DNA from: Clostridia bacterium
Lineage (GTDB): Bacteria; Bacillota; Clostridia; Christensenellales; UBA1242
Direction: 5' to 3'
Assembly: GCA_900753315.1 (NCBI GenBank)
Contig: CAADYP010000018.1
Location: forward strand, 1 to 64,000
DNA length: 64,000 nt
A program made the position numbers and the translations under genes. The notes under the pieces are model-generated. The model saw nothing but the letters and a program-made list of their open reading frames with translations. It did no database searches and was not told the DNA's origin. Positions 50,433 to 58,376 of this stretch are shown here, piece by piece; the first letter of the stretch is position 1, and each line of letters starts with the position of its first letter.

Positions 50433-51467
50433 ATGGCAAACGATGATTATTACATAGGAGCAAATGACGAGCATGGAATAAACCCACCCACACAAGGCAA
50501 ACGCACTCCAGTTGTTCCAGAACTAAATCGACAGATATATGAAAATGAATTTAATCGTGCAGCAAAGAACAAATTTATTGAAGCCTGCATGAGACAAGGT
50601 TTTTCAGTTTACGATGTAAAACCCGAACTTTATGATGTTTCTGTTTCAAACAGAGTTACTAGAATAAATCGTCAAAATTTGACCGCGCTTGTCACTTTTG
50701 CATACAACGCTTATAGCACAACTTTCAATTCTGCATCAGGACTTGAAGTTTTTTATTCCCCATCAAACCCAAAGTCCACAGAAAGTCGCCGTTTGGCAGA
50801 AAATATGTATGCCGAACTTATCCAAGGCACAACTCAAACTGGGCGTGGAGTAAAAACTCTTGATGTTGGAGTGTTGTCAAATGTAAACTGCGTTTCATCT
50901 TTGATTGAAGCGGGCTTTATGACAAATTTGAGAGAAGCACTTTTGATGATAAATCCAATCTTTCAAACCGAAGTAGGTGAAGAAGCTTGTCACGGTGTAT
51001 GCAATTATCTAGGCGTAAATTATATTCCAAGAAACATTCTCTCAAATTACCCACTTTTAAAAAATGGAAGCAGAAACAATTTTGTTTTCTTACTTCAATT
51101 CATACTCAAAAATCAATACAATCAAAACATCGATATTGACGGAATTTTTGGTCAAAGAACACAAACTGCAGTGAGAAATTTCCAACAAACAAATTCTCTT
51201 TCTGTAGATGGCATGGTCGGTCAAAACACATGGAAAACACTTCTCACACTTGCTCCAGAACCACTTCTTAAAAGAGGTTCAAGAGGTGCTTACACAAGAT
51301 ATCTTCAACAACTGCTAGAAAGCAAAATGATTCCAGTCTCTGGAATTGATGGTATTTTTGGTGCTCAAACTGAAAATGCTGTAAGAAGATTTCAACAAGA
51401 CAATGGATTGACAGTAGATGGGATTGTCGGCACAAACACTTGGAATGCTCTTACCACAATTCAATAA
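50433..51467 (+). CDS. N-acetylmuramoyl-L-alanine amidase-like protein with two peptidoglycan-binding domains
   Basis: The 344-aa protein has an Amidase_3-like N-terminal domain (about 1-205): the Glu in QIYENEFNRAAKN and the catalytic Glu in SSLIEAGFMTN fit the zinc-amidase fold. Two PG-binding-1 domains follow: about 212-270 (DGIFGQRTQTAVRNFQQTN) and 280-343 (DGIFGAQTENAVRRFQQDN). No signal peptide is visible, so it may leave the cell by lysis, by another route, or act in the mother cell. A role in cell-wall cleavage is inferred. Confidence 0.8.
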   Translation: MANDDYYIGANDEHGINPPTQGKRTPVVPELNRQIYENEFNRAAKNKFIEACMRQGFSVYDVKPELYDVSVSNRVTRINRQNLTALVTFAYNAYSTTFNSASGLEVFYSPSNPKSTESRRLAENMYAELIQGTTQTGRGVKTLDVGVLSNVNCVSSLIEAGFMTNLREALLMINPIFQTEVGEEACHGVCNYLGVNYIPRNILSNYPLLKNGSRNNFVFLLQFILKNQYNQNIDIDGIFGQRTQTAVRNFQQTNSLSVDGMVGQNTWKTLLTLAPEPLLKRGSRGAYTRYLQQLLESKMIPVSGIDGIFGAQTENAVRRFQQDNGLTVDGIVGTNTWNALTTIQ

Positions 51468-51502
51468 AAAATAAAAGCTATTATCAAAGAAAATCTCAAC
51501 AA

Positions 51503-51536
51503 AAAAAGATATCAAATTGAATTGATATCTTTTCTT
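51503..51536. terminator. Bidirectional terminator between the amidase and yidC
   Basis: AAAAGATATCAA pairs perfectly with TTGATATCTTTT over 6 nt. Confidence 0.85.
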
Positions 51537-51546
51537 TATTCAAATA

Positions 51547-52881
51547 TTATTTATCTTTTCTTCTGTAATCAACGACAACTTCTTCTTTTTCTTGTTTTTT
51601 CTTGTTGTCAGCAGCAAGCCATTTTCTTACTACCCAAGTTGTGAAAGGTGTCAATGCGATATTTACAACTTGTCCAACAATCAAATAGATTGCAAACAAA
51701 CTTGTATACATAAATGTGAAGAGACCGATAATCAATGGCATCATGAAATACATAAACTTTGAGCCACCTGGGTTTTGTCCAGGAGTAGCGGCTGTATTTT
51801 TGTTTTTCATCAATTTGTTTGAAAGCCAAATTGACAAGAATGAAGTCAAAACTGCAATGATTGTCAAAATGTAATAACCATTTTTCTCTTGTTTGATTTC
51901 TTTCAAACTTGCGTTTTCACCAATAACACAATCAAAAATCTTTCCTTCATAGTCGTTTGCTTTTTCAGTTTCTTTTTCTTCTGCACTATAATATTTTGAA
52001 AGATAAGTTGTTATTTCTTTCTTTGTGAAAAGTGGACTTGTTGGAGATTCTGGTCTATAAATATTTTTAATCCACAAAAATGATTCTTGCTTTTCTTGAA
52101 AATATTGTTTGGCAGCCTCTTCTGCAAGTGTTTTGAAAATATCATTAAATCCTGTGTCTGTGTTATATTCCAAAGCAGTTGTTTCTCCTTCACCAGGATC
52201 TGGAGTTGGAGATAGTTCTTCTTTTGCAATAACATAATTATTCAAAAGTTCAAAAATATCTTCGTTTGTCCAATTTGTCTTGTTTTCATATCTAAATTCT
52301 GCATTTCCATCGTTCTGCTTTTTTATTGTCACAACAAGTTGGTTTGTTTCAACATCAATATCTGCACTCAAACTATATTCTTGTCCAGCAAGTGAAGTGA
52401 GTTCGTTTTTCAAGGCTGTGTCTTTATTCAAAACAATGACATTTGCATAGACATTTTTCATGTTTTCATATTTTTCTGCAATGTTGTAGTTTGAAACTGC
52501 TTGAAGAGAATTCCACAAAGTCAAAAACACAGTAAATTGCAAAATCATTGCCACAAGCATTGGGAGACAACTACTCATCATCGAAAATTGATATTTCTTA
52601 TAAATTTCGTTTGTCTTTTGTTGCATCAATCTTTGGTCATAACCATATTTCTTTTGTATTGCTTCAAGTTCTGGTTTCATCTTGTTGTTGATGTCAGCAT
52701 TTTTCATGTTAACTTTCTTGTTTACAATATCCACAAGTGCAAAGAGAACTCTAACAATCAATGCTACCAAAATAACCGCAACTATATATGTTCCGGTTCC
52801 GTTTTTAAAAGCATTCAATATAGATTCCCAAAAACCAGTAGGCTGTTTCAATGTAACAAGGGCAGTACTTATAAAATCCAT
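51547..52881 (-). CDS. yidC: Membrane protein insertase YidC with a large extracytoplasmic insert
   Basis: The 444-aa protein has the YidC/Oxa1 core: a first helix with ALIVRVLFALV (conserved Arg44), MKPELEAIQKKYGYD, QFTVFLTLWNSLQA, SFLWIKNIYRPES, and two final helices (MYFMMPLIIGLFTF, IYLIVGQVVNIAL). Gram-positive homologues are about 250-290 aa. Here residues about 133-265 and 283-333 are extra, acidic and Thr/Glu-rich, and would lie outside the membrane. It inserts proteins into the membrane with or without SecYEG. It follows yidD with a 13-bp overlap. jag, the usual next gene, is not here. Confidence 0.93.
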   Translation of the reverse strand: MDFISTALVTLKQPTGFWESILNAFKNGTGTYIVAVILVALIVRVLFALVDIVNKKVNMKNADINNKMKPELEAIQKKYGYDQRLMQQKTNEIYKKYQFSMMSSCLPMLVAMILQFTVFLTLWNSLQAVSNYNIAEKYENMKNVYANVIVLNKDTALKNELTSLAGQEYSLSADIDVETNQLVVTIKKQNDGNAEFRYENKTNWTNEDIFELLNNYVIAKEELSPTPDPGEGETTALEYNTDTGFNDIFKTLAEEAAKQYFQEKQESFLWIKNIYRPESPTSPLFTKKEITTYLSKYYSAEEKETEKANDYEGKIFDCVIGENASLKEIKQEKNGYYILTIIAVLTSFLSIWLSNKLMKNKNTAATPGQNPGGSKFMYFMMPLIIGLFTFMYTSLFAIYLIVGQVVNIALTPFTTWVVRKWLAADNKKKQEKEEVVVDYRRKDK

Positions 52882-53132
52882 AAGTTTTCTCCTTTTATAT
52901 TTATAGGAACTGGGTCATACCCTCTCTTCTTTTGCCAAGGAACACATCTAAACAATCTTTTAATTCCAATCCAAACGCCTTTAAAAATTCCAAACTCTTT
53001 GACTGCTTTTATCATATAATTTGAGCAGGTCGGAGTAAAGATACAGCAGTGTGGAAGAAGTGGAGAGATTGCATATTTATAAAAATACACTGGGAAAAGA
53101 ACAATGTTTCTAAGAATTTTTTTTGCTTTCAT
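52869..53132 (-). CDS. yidD: Membrane protein insertion efficiency factor YidD
   Basis: The 87-aa protein carries the YidD signature: FPVYFYKYAISPLLPHCCIF with three conserved Cys (CCIFTPTCSNY), then AVKEFGIFKGVWIGIKRLFRC and the motif DPVP. It is a small membrane-associated factor helping YidC. It overlaps rnpA by 23 bp and yidC by 13 bp, as in many bacteria. Confidence 0.95.
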   Translation of the reverse strand: MKAKKILRNIVLFPVYFYKYAISPLLPHCCIFTPTCSNYMIKAVKEFGIFKGVWIGIKRLFRCVPWQKKRGYDPVPINIKGENLWIL

Positions 53133-53442
53133 ATTTTTTAAATAGAAAAGTCAATTCTTTTTGAATTTGCTCAAAAGAAAGATCAGTTGCATTTTCTTTT
53201 GCCAAAACTACATAATTGAAATAAGACAAAACATTTATACTTGTTCGAGTTATTTCTCTCATTCTTCTTTTGAGAAGATTTCTTTTGTTTGCTTTTCCCA
53301 GTTTTTTGTTTATAGAAAAACCAATTTTATAATTTTCATACTTGCTTTTTACAGCAAACAAGGTGAAGTGTTCTGTATGAACTCTCTCACCTTTTTTATA
53401 AACATAATTAAATTGGCTGTTTTTTCTAAGTCTGTGATCCAT
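53110..53442 (-). CDS. rnpA: Ribonuclease P protein component
   Basis: The 110-aa protein (from ATG 53442, AAGGA 5 nt upstream; an ATG at 53448 is in frame but has no spacing) has the RnpA motif LGKANKRNLLKRRMREITR, matching the RNR signature, and NSQFNYVYKKGERVHTEHFTL at the N-terminus. It binds the RNase P RNA for tRNA 5' processing. It lies just behind rpmH. Confidence 0.95.
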   Translation of the reverse strand: MDHRLRKNSQFNYVYKKGERVHTEHFTLFAVKSKYENYKIGFSINKKLGKANKRNLLKRRMREITRTSINVLSYFNYVVLAKENATDLSFEQIQKELTFLFKKYESKKNS

Positions 53443-53450
53443 ATTCATCC

Positions 53451-53585
53451 TTAAGCGGCGATGTGTTTTCTACCTCTATTTCTACGTCTCTTCAAAGTTT
53501 TTCTTCCACCTTGTGTCTTCATTCTTTGACGGAAACCATGAACTTTTTGTCTTTGTCTTTTTTTAGGTTGGTATGTTCTTTTCAT
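53451..53585 (-). CDS. rpmH: 50S ribosomal protein L34
   Basis: The 44-aa protein starts [20 protein letters not shown] and ends in a basic RKHIAA tail, the standard L34. It has an AAGGAG site. It is the first gene of rpmH-rnpA-yidD-yidC and has a consensus promoter at 53642-53670. It is too short for long-ORF searches. Confidence 0.97.
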   Translation of the reverse strand: MKRTYQPKKRQRQKVHGFRQRMKTQGGRKTLKRRRNRGRKHIAA

Positions 53586-53641
53586 TTTTTTCTCCTTAAT
53601 TTCTTTTGCATAAAATCCTATTGCAAAATGGTTTACGCCTT

Positions 53642-53670
53642 ATTATATAAGATAAATTTTTTTTTGTCAA
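53642..53670 (-). promoter_or_regulatory. Consensus promoter of rpmH
   Basis: On the minus strand TTGACA (53665-53670) and TATAAT (53642-53647) with an exact 17-bp spacer of A- and T-rich sequence. Confidence 0.88.
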
Positions 53671-53765
53671 CCGCAAATGAACTCTTTTTTATAATAATTG
53701 GCTCACTTTGTGTCAATAAATCAACAATTTTTTCGCATTTATTTATATAACAAAAAAATTGACTA

Positions 53766-53794
53766 TTGACAACCTCAAATACTGGTGTTATAAT
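53766..53794 (+). promoter_or_regulatory. Consensus promoter of the 95-aa gene
   Basis: TTGACA (53766-53771) and TATAAT (53789-53794) with an exact 17-bp spacer, 27 bp before the ATG. Confidence 0.88.
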
Positions 53795-53821
53795 TTTAAT
53801 ATAACAAGGGGGATAAATAAT

Positions 53822-54109
53822 ATGAGAAGCTTGAAAAGCAAAAAAATCTGCAAGATGTCTGATGCTGAATTGGAAGAATATTCTGTTTTGAATGTTGGAA
53901 TGAGAAAAGCTGCAAGTCTTGAAGCGGGCACTCTTTATAGAAGAGACAAAGAAAACAGAGATAATTCTCTCAAAGAAAGAAATGAAATTTCAAAATCTAT
54001 TTCAAAAAAGAGAAAAGCAATCAAAGCCGCAGAAAAAGCAGAACGCCAAAAAATTTTTGATGACCATGTTGCTGAACTTAAAATTATGGCTGCAGAATTT
54101 GTTTTATAA
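53822..54109 (+). CDS. Unknown small charged protein (95 aa) near the origin
   Basis: Starts at ATG 53822 (MRSLKSKKICKMSDAELEEY), with AGGGGG about 9 nt upstream; the open frame begins 21 codons earlier but inside the promoter. It is highly charged (Lys, Arg, Glu) and predicted all-helical, with KKRKAIKAAEKAERQKIF. It has no family I know. It is transcribed toward the origin between the rpmH operon and dnaN from a perfect consensus promoter, so it is probably strongly expressed. Confidence 0.7.
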   Translation: MRSLKSKKICKMSDAELEEYSVLNVGMRKAASLEAGTLYRRDKENRDNSLKERNEISKSISKKRKAIKAAEKAERQKIFDDHVAELKIMAAEFVL

Positions 54110-54130
54110 TTTAAAATTTCAAATTAAAAG

Positions 54131-54165
54131 AAAAACACCAAAAACAAAATTTGGTGTTTTTTTAT
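54131..54165. terminator. Bidirectional terminator between the 95-aa gene and dnaN
   Basis: AAAAACACCAAA pairs perfectly with TTTGGTGTTTTT over 7 nt, with T-runs on both strands. Confidence 0.85.
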
Positions 54166-54201
54166 TATTAAATATTTTTTTCTTTCGAAAATTTCAGTCT
54201 A

Positions 54202-55302
54202 TTAACCAATCATACGAACAGGCAAAATCAAATACAAGAATTCGTCTCCTTCAACAGGAACAATAACACATGGGTTTGCAGGAGAATTGAAACAAATTTT
54301 TACAAACTCATCATTATTTGCTTTCAAGTTTTCAATGAAATATCTTGCATTGAAAGCAATCAAAAGTTCTTTTCCTGTCATGTTTACTGGAACATTTTCT
54401 TTGACGTTTCCAAGTTCTGAATTTGAAGTGATGCAAAGATTTTTTTCTTTAACTTCAAACTTTACACAATTTCCTTGTCCAACCTTTGAAAGGAGTGAAG
54501 CTCTTTCCAAAGCGTCTTCAAATTGTTCTTTGTTTATTACACAAATTGTTTCATAGTTTGCAGCGATGATTTGTTTGTAGTTTACAAAATCACCTTCCAA
54601 AAGTCTTGTTGTAAGTTTTGTATCTCCAAAGTCAACCATCAAAGTGCTTTTGTCAACATAAACATTTACAATGTCATCACTATCATCCAAAAGTCTTGAA
54701 ATTTCTGCCAAACTTCTTGCAGGGATAACAATGCTCATTGTCAAATTTGAAATGATGTTTTTCTTTACTTTTGCAAGTCTGTATCCGTCAAGGGCGATTG
54801 CATTCAAAGAATTTTTGTCGATATCAAAAAGCACACCTTTCAAAATTGGTCTTGAATCGTCAACAGCAACAGAGAAAATTGTTTTGTTTATTATTGTCTT
54901 TAAATCTTTTTTGCTTATTCCAAAATATTCAAGGCTCTCAATTTTTTTGAATGATGGATATTCCAAAACGTTATAGCATTGAATGATACTTTGGCTGTCG
55001 TCATATTTGATAATCATTTGATTTTTTTCGTTCAATTCAAGTTCTATCATTTCATTTGTGAGTTTCTTTATAAACTCTGTGATAAACTTTCCAGGAACAA
55101 CAGCTTCACCTTCAGTTTTAATGTTCGCTTTGATTTTTTTCTCGATTGAAAGTTCTGTATCAGTAGCACTGAAAGTAAGCGTGTCATCTTCTGCTACGAT
55201 TTTGATCCCTTCCAAAATTGGATTTGTTATTTTGTTTGAAATTGCTTTGCTTACGCTCATGAAAGCATCAGAAAGTTCTATTCCATGACATGATACCAAC
55301 AT
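54202..55302 (-). CDS. dnaN: DNA polymerase III beta subunit (sliding clamp)
   Basis: The 366-aa protein has the three clamp domains and typical segments: DGYRLAKVKKNI, RLLEGDFVNYKQIIAANY, FNARYFIENLKANNDEFVKI, ending YLILPVRMIG, the conserved PVR/M C-terminus. It holds replicative polymerase on DNA. It is downstream of dnaA on the same strand across the origin spacer. AAAGGAG precedes the start. Confidence 0.97.
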   Translation of the reverse strand: MLVSCHGIELSDAFMSVSKAISNKITNPILEGIKIVAEDDTLTFSATDTELSIEKKIKANIKTEGEAVVPGKFITEFIKKLTNEMIELELNEKNQMIIKYDDSQSIIQCYNVLEYPSFKKIESLEYFGISKKDLKTIINKTIFSVAVDDSRPILKGVLFDIDKNSLNAIALDGYRLAKVKKNIISNLTMSIVIPARSLAEISRLLDDSDDIVNVYVDKSTLMVDFGDTKLTTRLLEGDFVNYKQIIAANYETICVINKEQFEDALERASLLSKVGQGNCVKFEVKEKNLCITSNSELGNVKENVPVNMTGKELLIAFNARYFIENLKANNDEFVKICFNSPANPCVIVPVEGDEFLYLILPVRMIG

Positions 55303-55690
55303 TTGTTTTTGCTCCTTTATGGTCGTGTTATTTTTCTGTTAAATTTGAGAAATCCCAAATTCATTTACAATGCCATTATAACACAAAACCACAAAAAGTC
55401 AAAGAGTATATGACAAGATTTTCCAATAATTTTTTCTTTCTTTTTTGAGAGCGTGCGCATGCACTTTAATTTATTATTTTGAAAATTTTGTTTAAATAAT
55501 ATCACTCTTAATAAGCCGATGTGGAAATGTGTATAACTTGCAGGTTGTTTTGAAATTTTACTATATATAGTGTTTTTGATTGATAAAAATTACTAAATAT
55601 TCTAAAATTCGACATCATTTAAATGTGCACAACTTTGGGGATAATCAAGATTTTTTATGCACATCTTATCCACATGATGTAGATAACTTT
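55303..55690. other. oriC: Predicted chromosomal origin (dnaA-dnaN spacer)
   Basis: The 388-bp spacer holds DnaA-box sequences: TTATCCACA (55666-55674, perfect), TTATGCACA (55655-55663), TGTGTATAA (55528-55536, reverse strand) and weaker TGTGGAAAT (55522 region) and TGTGCACAA (about 55624). Long A/T-rich stretches (55470-55510 and 55555-55610) could unwind. It contains a TTCGACA at 55608-55614. Genes on either side mostly point outward. The dnaA-recF gap (57053-57215) lacks perfect DnaA boxes. Confidence 0.85.
55608..55614 (-). promoter_or_regulatory. Candidate 0A box inside the origin
   Basis: TTCGACA is the reverse complement of the Spo0A core TGTCGAA. In B. subtilis, Spo0A boxes in oriC limit replication. 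A single 7-mer may be chance. Confidence 0.3.
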
Positions 55691-57040
55691 TTATGAGAGT
55701 GTTAAAGAATTTTTTATTTCATTTACAAGTGTTTGTGTCTTTTTGTTAACTTTGAGGTCTTGAGAAATTTTGTCTCTTGAGTGCATGATTGTTGTGTGGT
55801 CTCTTCCGCCAAAAATTTTGCCAATGTTGACAAGTGGAAGATTCAAAAGTTCACTAATAAGATAGATAGCAATCATTCTAGGTTCAACAATCTCTTTGTT
55901 TTTTTTCTTTCCAATAATATCTTGATAAGAGATATTGAAATAGTCACAAACGACAGAGATAATTTTGTCTGGAGTAAGGTCATTTTTGAGTTCTTCTTTT
56001 TGATTTGAAAAAATGTCTTTAACTTCGTCCATTGTCGCAATTTTTTTCCCTGATAAAGTTGCCAAGAAATAAACTTCTGAAAGTTTGCCTTCAAGTTCTC
56101 TTATGTTTGTGTCGATGTGTTCGGCAATATAATTTATAACTTCATCTTCTGCATAATATTTTTCAAGTTGACTCTTCTTATGTAAAATTGCAATACGAGT
56201 TTCAATATCAGGTTTTTGAATGTCATGAATAAGTCCACTTGCAAAGCGGGTACGGAGCCTGTCTTCCAAAGTTGCAATTTCCTTTGGTGGTCTATCAGAA
56301 CATATGATTACTTGTTTGTTGCTCAATGTCATTTCATTGAAAGTGTGGAAAAACTCTTCTTGAGTTTCTTTTTTGTTTGAAATAAATTGAATATCATCTA
56401 CCATCAGGACATCAAGGTTTCTGTATTTTTCTCTAAATTCTATGATAGCTTTGTTTTTTGTAGATGAATACAAAGAAGAAATATAGTCATTTGTAAATTG
56501 TTCACAAGTTACATATTTTATTTTCAAATTTGGTTCAAACTCTCTTATATAGTTTCCAATGGCGTGCAAAAGATGAGTTTTTCCAAGTCCAGAACTTCCG
56601 TAAATAAAAAGAGGGTTATATCTTTTGCCAGGATGTTCGGCAACAGTTCTTGCAGCGGCATAAACAAATTGGTTACTTTTTCCTACAACAAAGTTGTCAA
56701 AAGTAAATTTTTCAACAAATGGATTTTTTTCATCTTTTGCAGAATTATCTTTTTCTTCAACTTTGTTGTTTTTGAGATATTCAATTTCTTCATTTGGATC
56801 AAGAACAACAATTTTCATTGGTTTTCCAACGACTTCGAAGCAACAATCACTGATTTTATCCATAAAATTTCTTCCAATTTGATTTTTTGCCGAAATTGAT
56901 TGTGCTGCTATGATGAAATTGTCTTTGTCGTCAATTTCAATTGGTTTGATAGTTTTTATCCAAAGCATAAAAGAAACTGATGAGATTCGAAGTTCGAGTT
57001 TTTCCAAAATTTGTTGCCATATAATGGTGATATCTTGCAT
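55691..57040 (-). CDS. dnaA: Chromosomal replication initiator DnaA
   Basis: The 449-aa protein starts at ATG 57040 (MQDITIIWQQILEKL, TGGAG upstream; the frame opens 4 codons earlier). It has domain I (1-80), a short linker, the AAA+ domain with GSSGLGKTHLLHAIGN (Walker A) and VLMVDDIQFISNKKETQEEF (Walker B), and the C-terminal DNA-binding signature IFGGRDHTTIMHSRDKI. It binds the boxes at 55520-55680 and opens the origin. Confidence 0.97.
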   Translation of the reverse strand: MQDITIIWQQILEKLELRISSVSFMLWIKTIKPIEIDDKDNFIIAAQSISAKNQIGRNFMDKISDCCFEVVGKPMKIVVLDPNEEIEYLKNNKVEEKDNSAKDEKNPFVEKFTFDNFVVGKSNQFVYAAARTVAEHPGKRYNPLFIYGSSGLGKTHLLHAIGNYIREFEPNLKIKYVTCEQFTNDYISSLYSSTKNKAIIEFREKYRNLDVLMVDDIQFISNKKETQEEFFHTFNEMTLSNKQVIICSDRPPKEIATLEDRLRTRFASGLIHDIQKPDIETRIAILHKKSQLEKYYAEDEVINYIAEHIDTNIRELEGKLSEVYFLATLSGKKIATMDEVKDIFSNQKEELKNDLTPDKIISVVCDYFNISYQDIIGKKKNKEIVEPRMIAIYLISELLNLPLVNIGKIFGGRDHTTIMHSRDKISQDLKVNKKTQTLVNEIKNSLTLS

Positions 57041-57180
57041 AATTTTCTCCATTTAAGTAATAACAGTTTTTTAGTCACAAAAAAAACGACTTTTTCTTTT
57101 AAAATACCATAAAACAAGAAAAAATCAACATGTTTTTACAAAAAAATTATAAGTTGAAAAAAATAAATTGTCAAGCAAGT

Positions 57181-57208
57181 TTGAAATATAAAAAATTTGT
57201 GCTAAAAT
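57181..57208 (+). promoter_or_regulatory. Promoter immediately before recF (predicted leaderless start)
   Basis: TTGAAA (57181-57186), 16-bp spacer, TAAAAT (57203-57208) with an extended TGC before it. The recF ATG is 7 nt after the -10 and has no ribosome site. Confidence 0.6.
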
Positions 57209-57215
57209 AGGTTAG

Positions 57216-58301
57216 ATGAAAATAGAAACTCTAGCAATTCAAAACTTTAGAAATTACAAAAACCTTCAAACAAACTTTGATGAGAAGGTTAATATTTTTA
57301 TCGGCAAAAATGCACAAGGAAAGACAAATTTGCTTGAAAGCATTTTTTATTGTTGTATTGGAAAGAGTTTTAAATCTTGCAAGGACAAAGAACTTATCAA
57401 ATGGGGAGAAGAATTTTCAGAGATAAAAATTGTCGCAAGCAAAAAATATAGAGATATTGAAATTGACATAAAAATTTTCAAAAATCAAAAGAAAGTTATT
57501 CAAATAAACAAACTCCCAATAAGAAAGATTGGAGAACTCATTGGTGAAATAAACATTGTTTTCTTTTCGCCACAAGAATTGAAACTTGTCAGAGAAAGTC
57601 CAGAGGAAAGACGAAAATTTATGGATATTGACATTTCCCAAAATAATAAAAGATATTTTTATCAACTTTCTAGATATGAAAAAATTTTGGCAAATAGAAA
57701 CAAACTCCTCAAAAACAGTCAAAACATTGATGTTGTCAAAGAAACTATTGATATCTGGGACAGAGCACTGATTGCGTCTGCAAAAATGATTGCGTTTGAA
57801 AGAGAAAAATTTGTAAATCAAATTATACCTTACGCACAAAAAGCACATTCTTATATAAGTGGTGGAAAAGAGAATTTGTCTCTTACTTACAAATGCGGGT
57901 GTGGAATTTCACTTGATGAAAAATTTGAAATAAATATGGATAAAATTTTAAAGAAAAATTTGGAAAAGGATTTCAAATTAGGATACACAAGCATTGGAGT
58001 TCACAGAGACGACATTGATATTTATTTAAATGATGTGGAAGTTAAAAATTTTGGATCTCAAGGACAACAAAGAACCGTTGCTCTTTCACTTAAACTTGCC
58101 GAACTTGAAAATATGTTTAACATAAATGGAGAATATCCAATTTTGCTTTTGGACGATGTTTTCAGTGAACTCGACATTGATAGACAAAGAAGGCTTCTTA
58201 AATTTGTTGACCGCACACAAACTTTTATAACTTGCACAGACGAGAGAAAGCTTGAAGGAACTCTTTTCTATATAAAAGATGGAAAAATTGAAAAAACATA
58301 A
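57216..58301 (+). CDS. recF: DNA replication and repair protein RecF
   Basis: The 361-aa ABC/SMC-type ATPase has Walker A FIGKNAQGKTNLLESIFYC (about 29-47), the signature-like FGSQGQQRTVALSLKLAEL (about 278-296) and Walker B LLLDDVFSELD. RecF helps load RecA at gaps. It is divergent from dnaA, while in many Firmicutes it follows dnaN in the same direction. The start has no Shine-Dalgarno sequence. Confidence 0.96.
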   Translation: MKIETLAIQNFRNYKNLQTNFDEKVNIFIGKNAQGKTNLLESIFYCCIGKSFKSCKDKELIKWGEEFSEIKIVASKKYRDIEIDIKIFKNQKKVIQINKLPIRKIGELIGEINIVFFSPQELKLVRESPEERRKFMDIDISQNNKRYFYQLSRYEKILANRNKLLKNSQNIDVVKETIDIWDRALIASAKMIAFEREKFVNQIIPYAQKAHSYISGGKENLSLTYKCGCGISLDEKFEINMDKILKKNLEKDFKLGYTSIGVHRDDIDIYLNDVEVKNFGSQGQQRTVALSLKLAELENMFNINGEYPILLLDDVFSELDIDRQRRLLKFVDRTQTFITCTDERKLEGTLFYIKDGKIEKT

Positions 58302-58376
58302 AATAGATTTCTAATAATTGTTGATTATTAAGAAAAAATATTTTATAATGAATTTAAAGAAAGAAGGAGAGATAAT

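Noticed and set aside
57053..57215. Origin in the dnaA-recF gap
   Set aside because: It is AT-rich but has no perfect DnaA box; the dnaA-dnaN gap has several.
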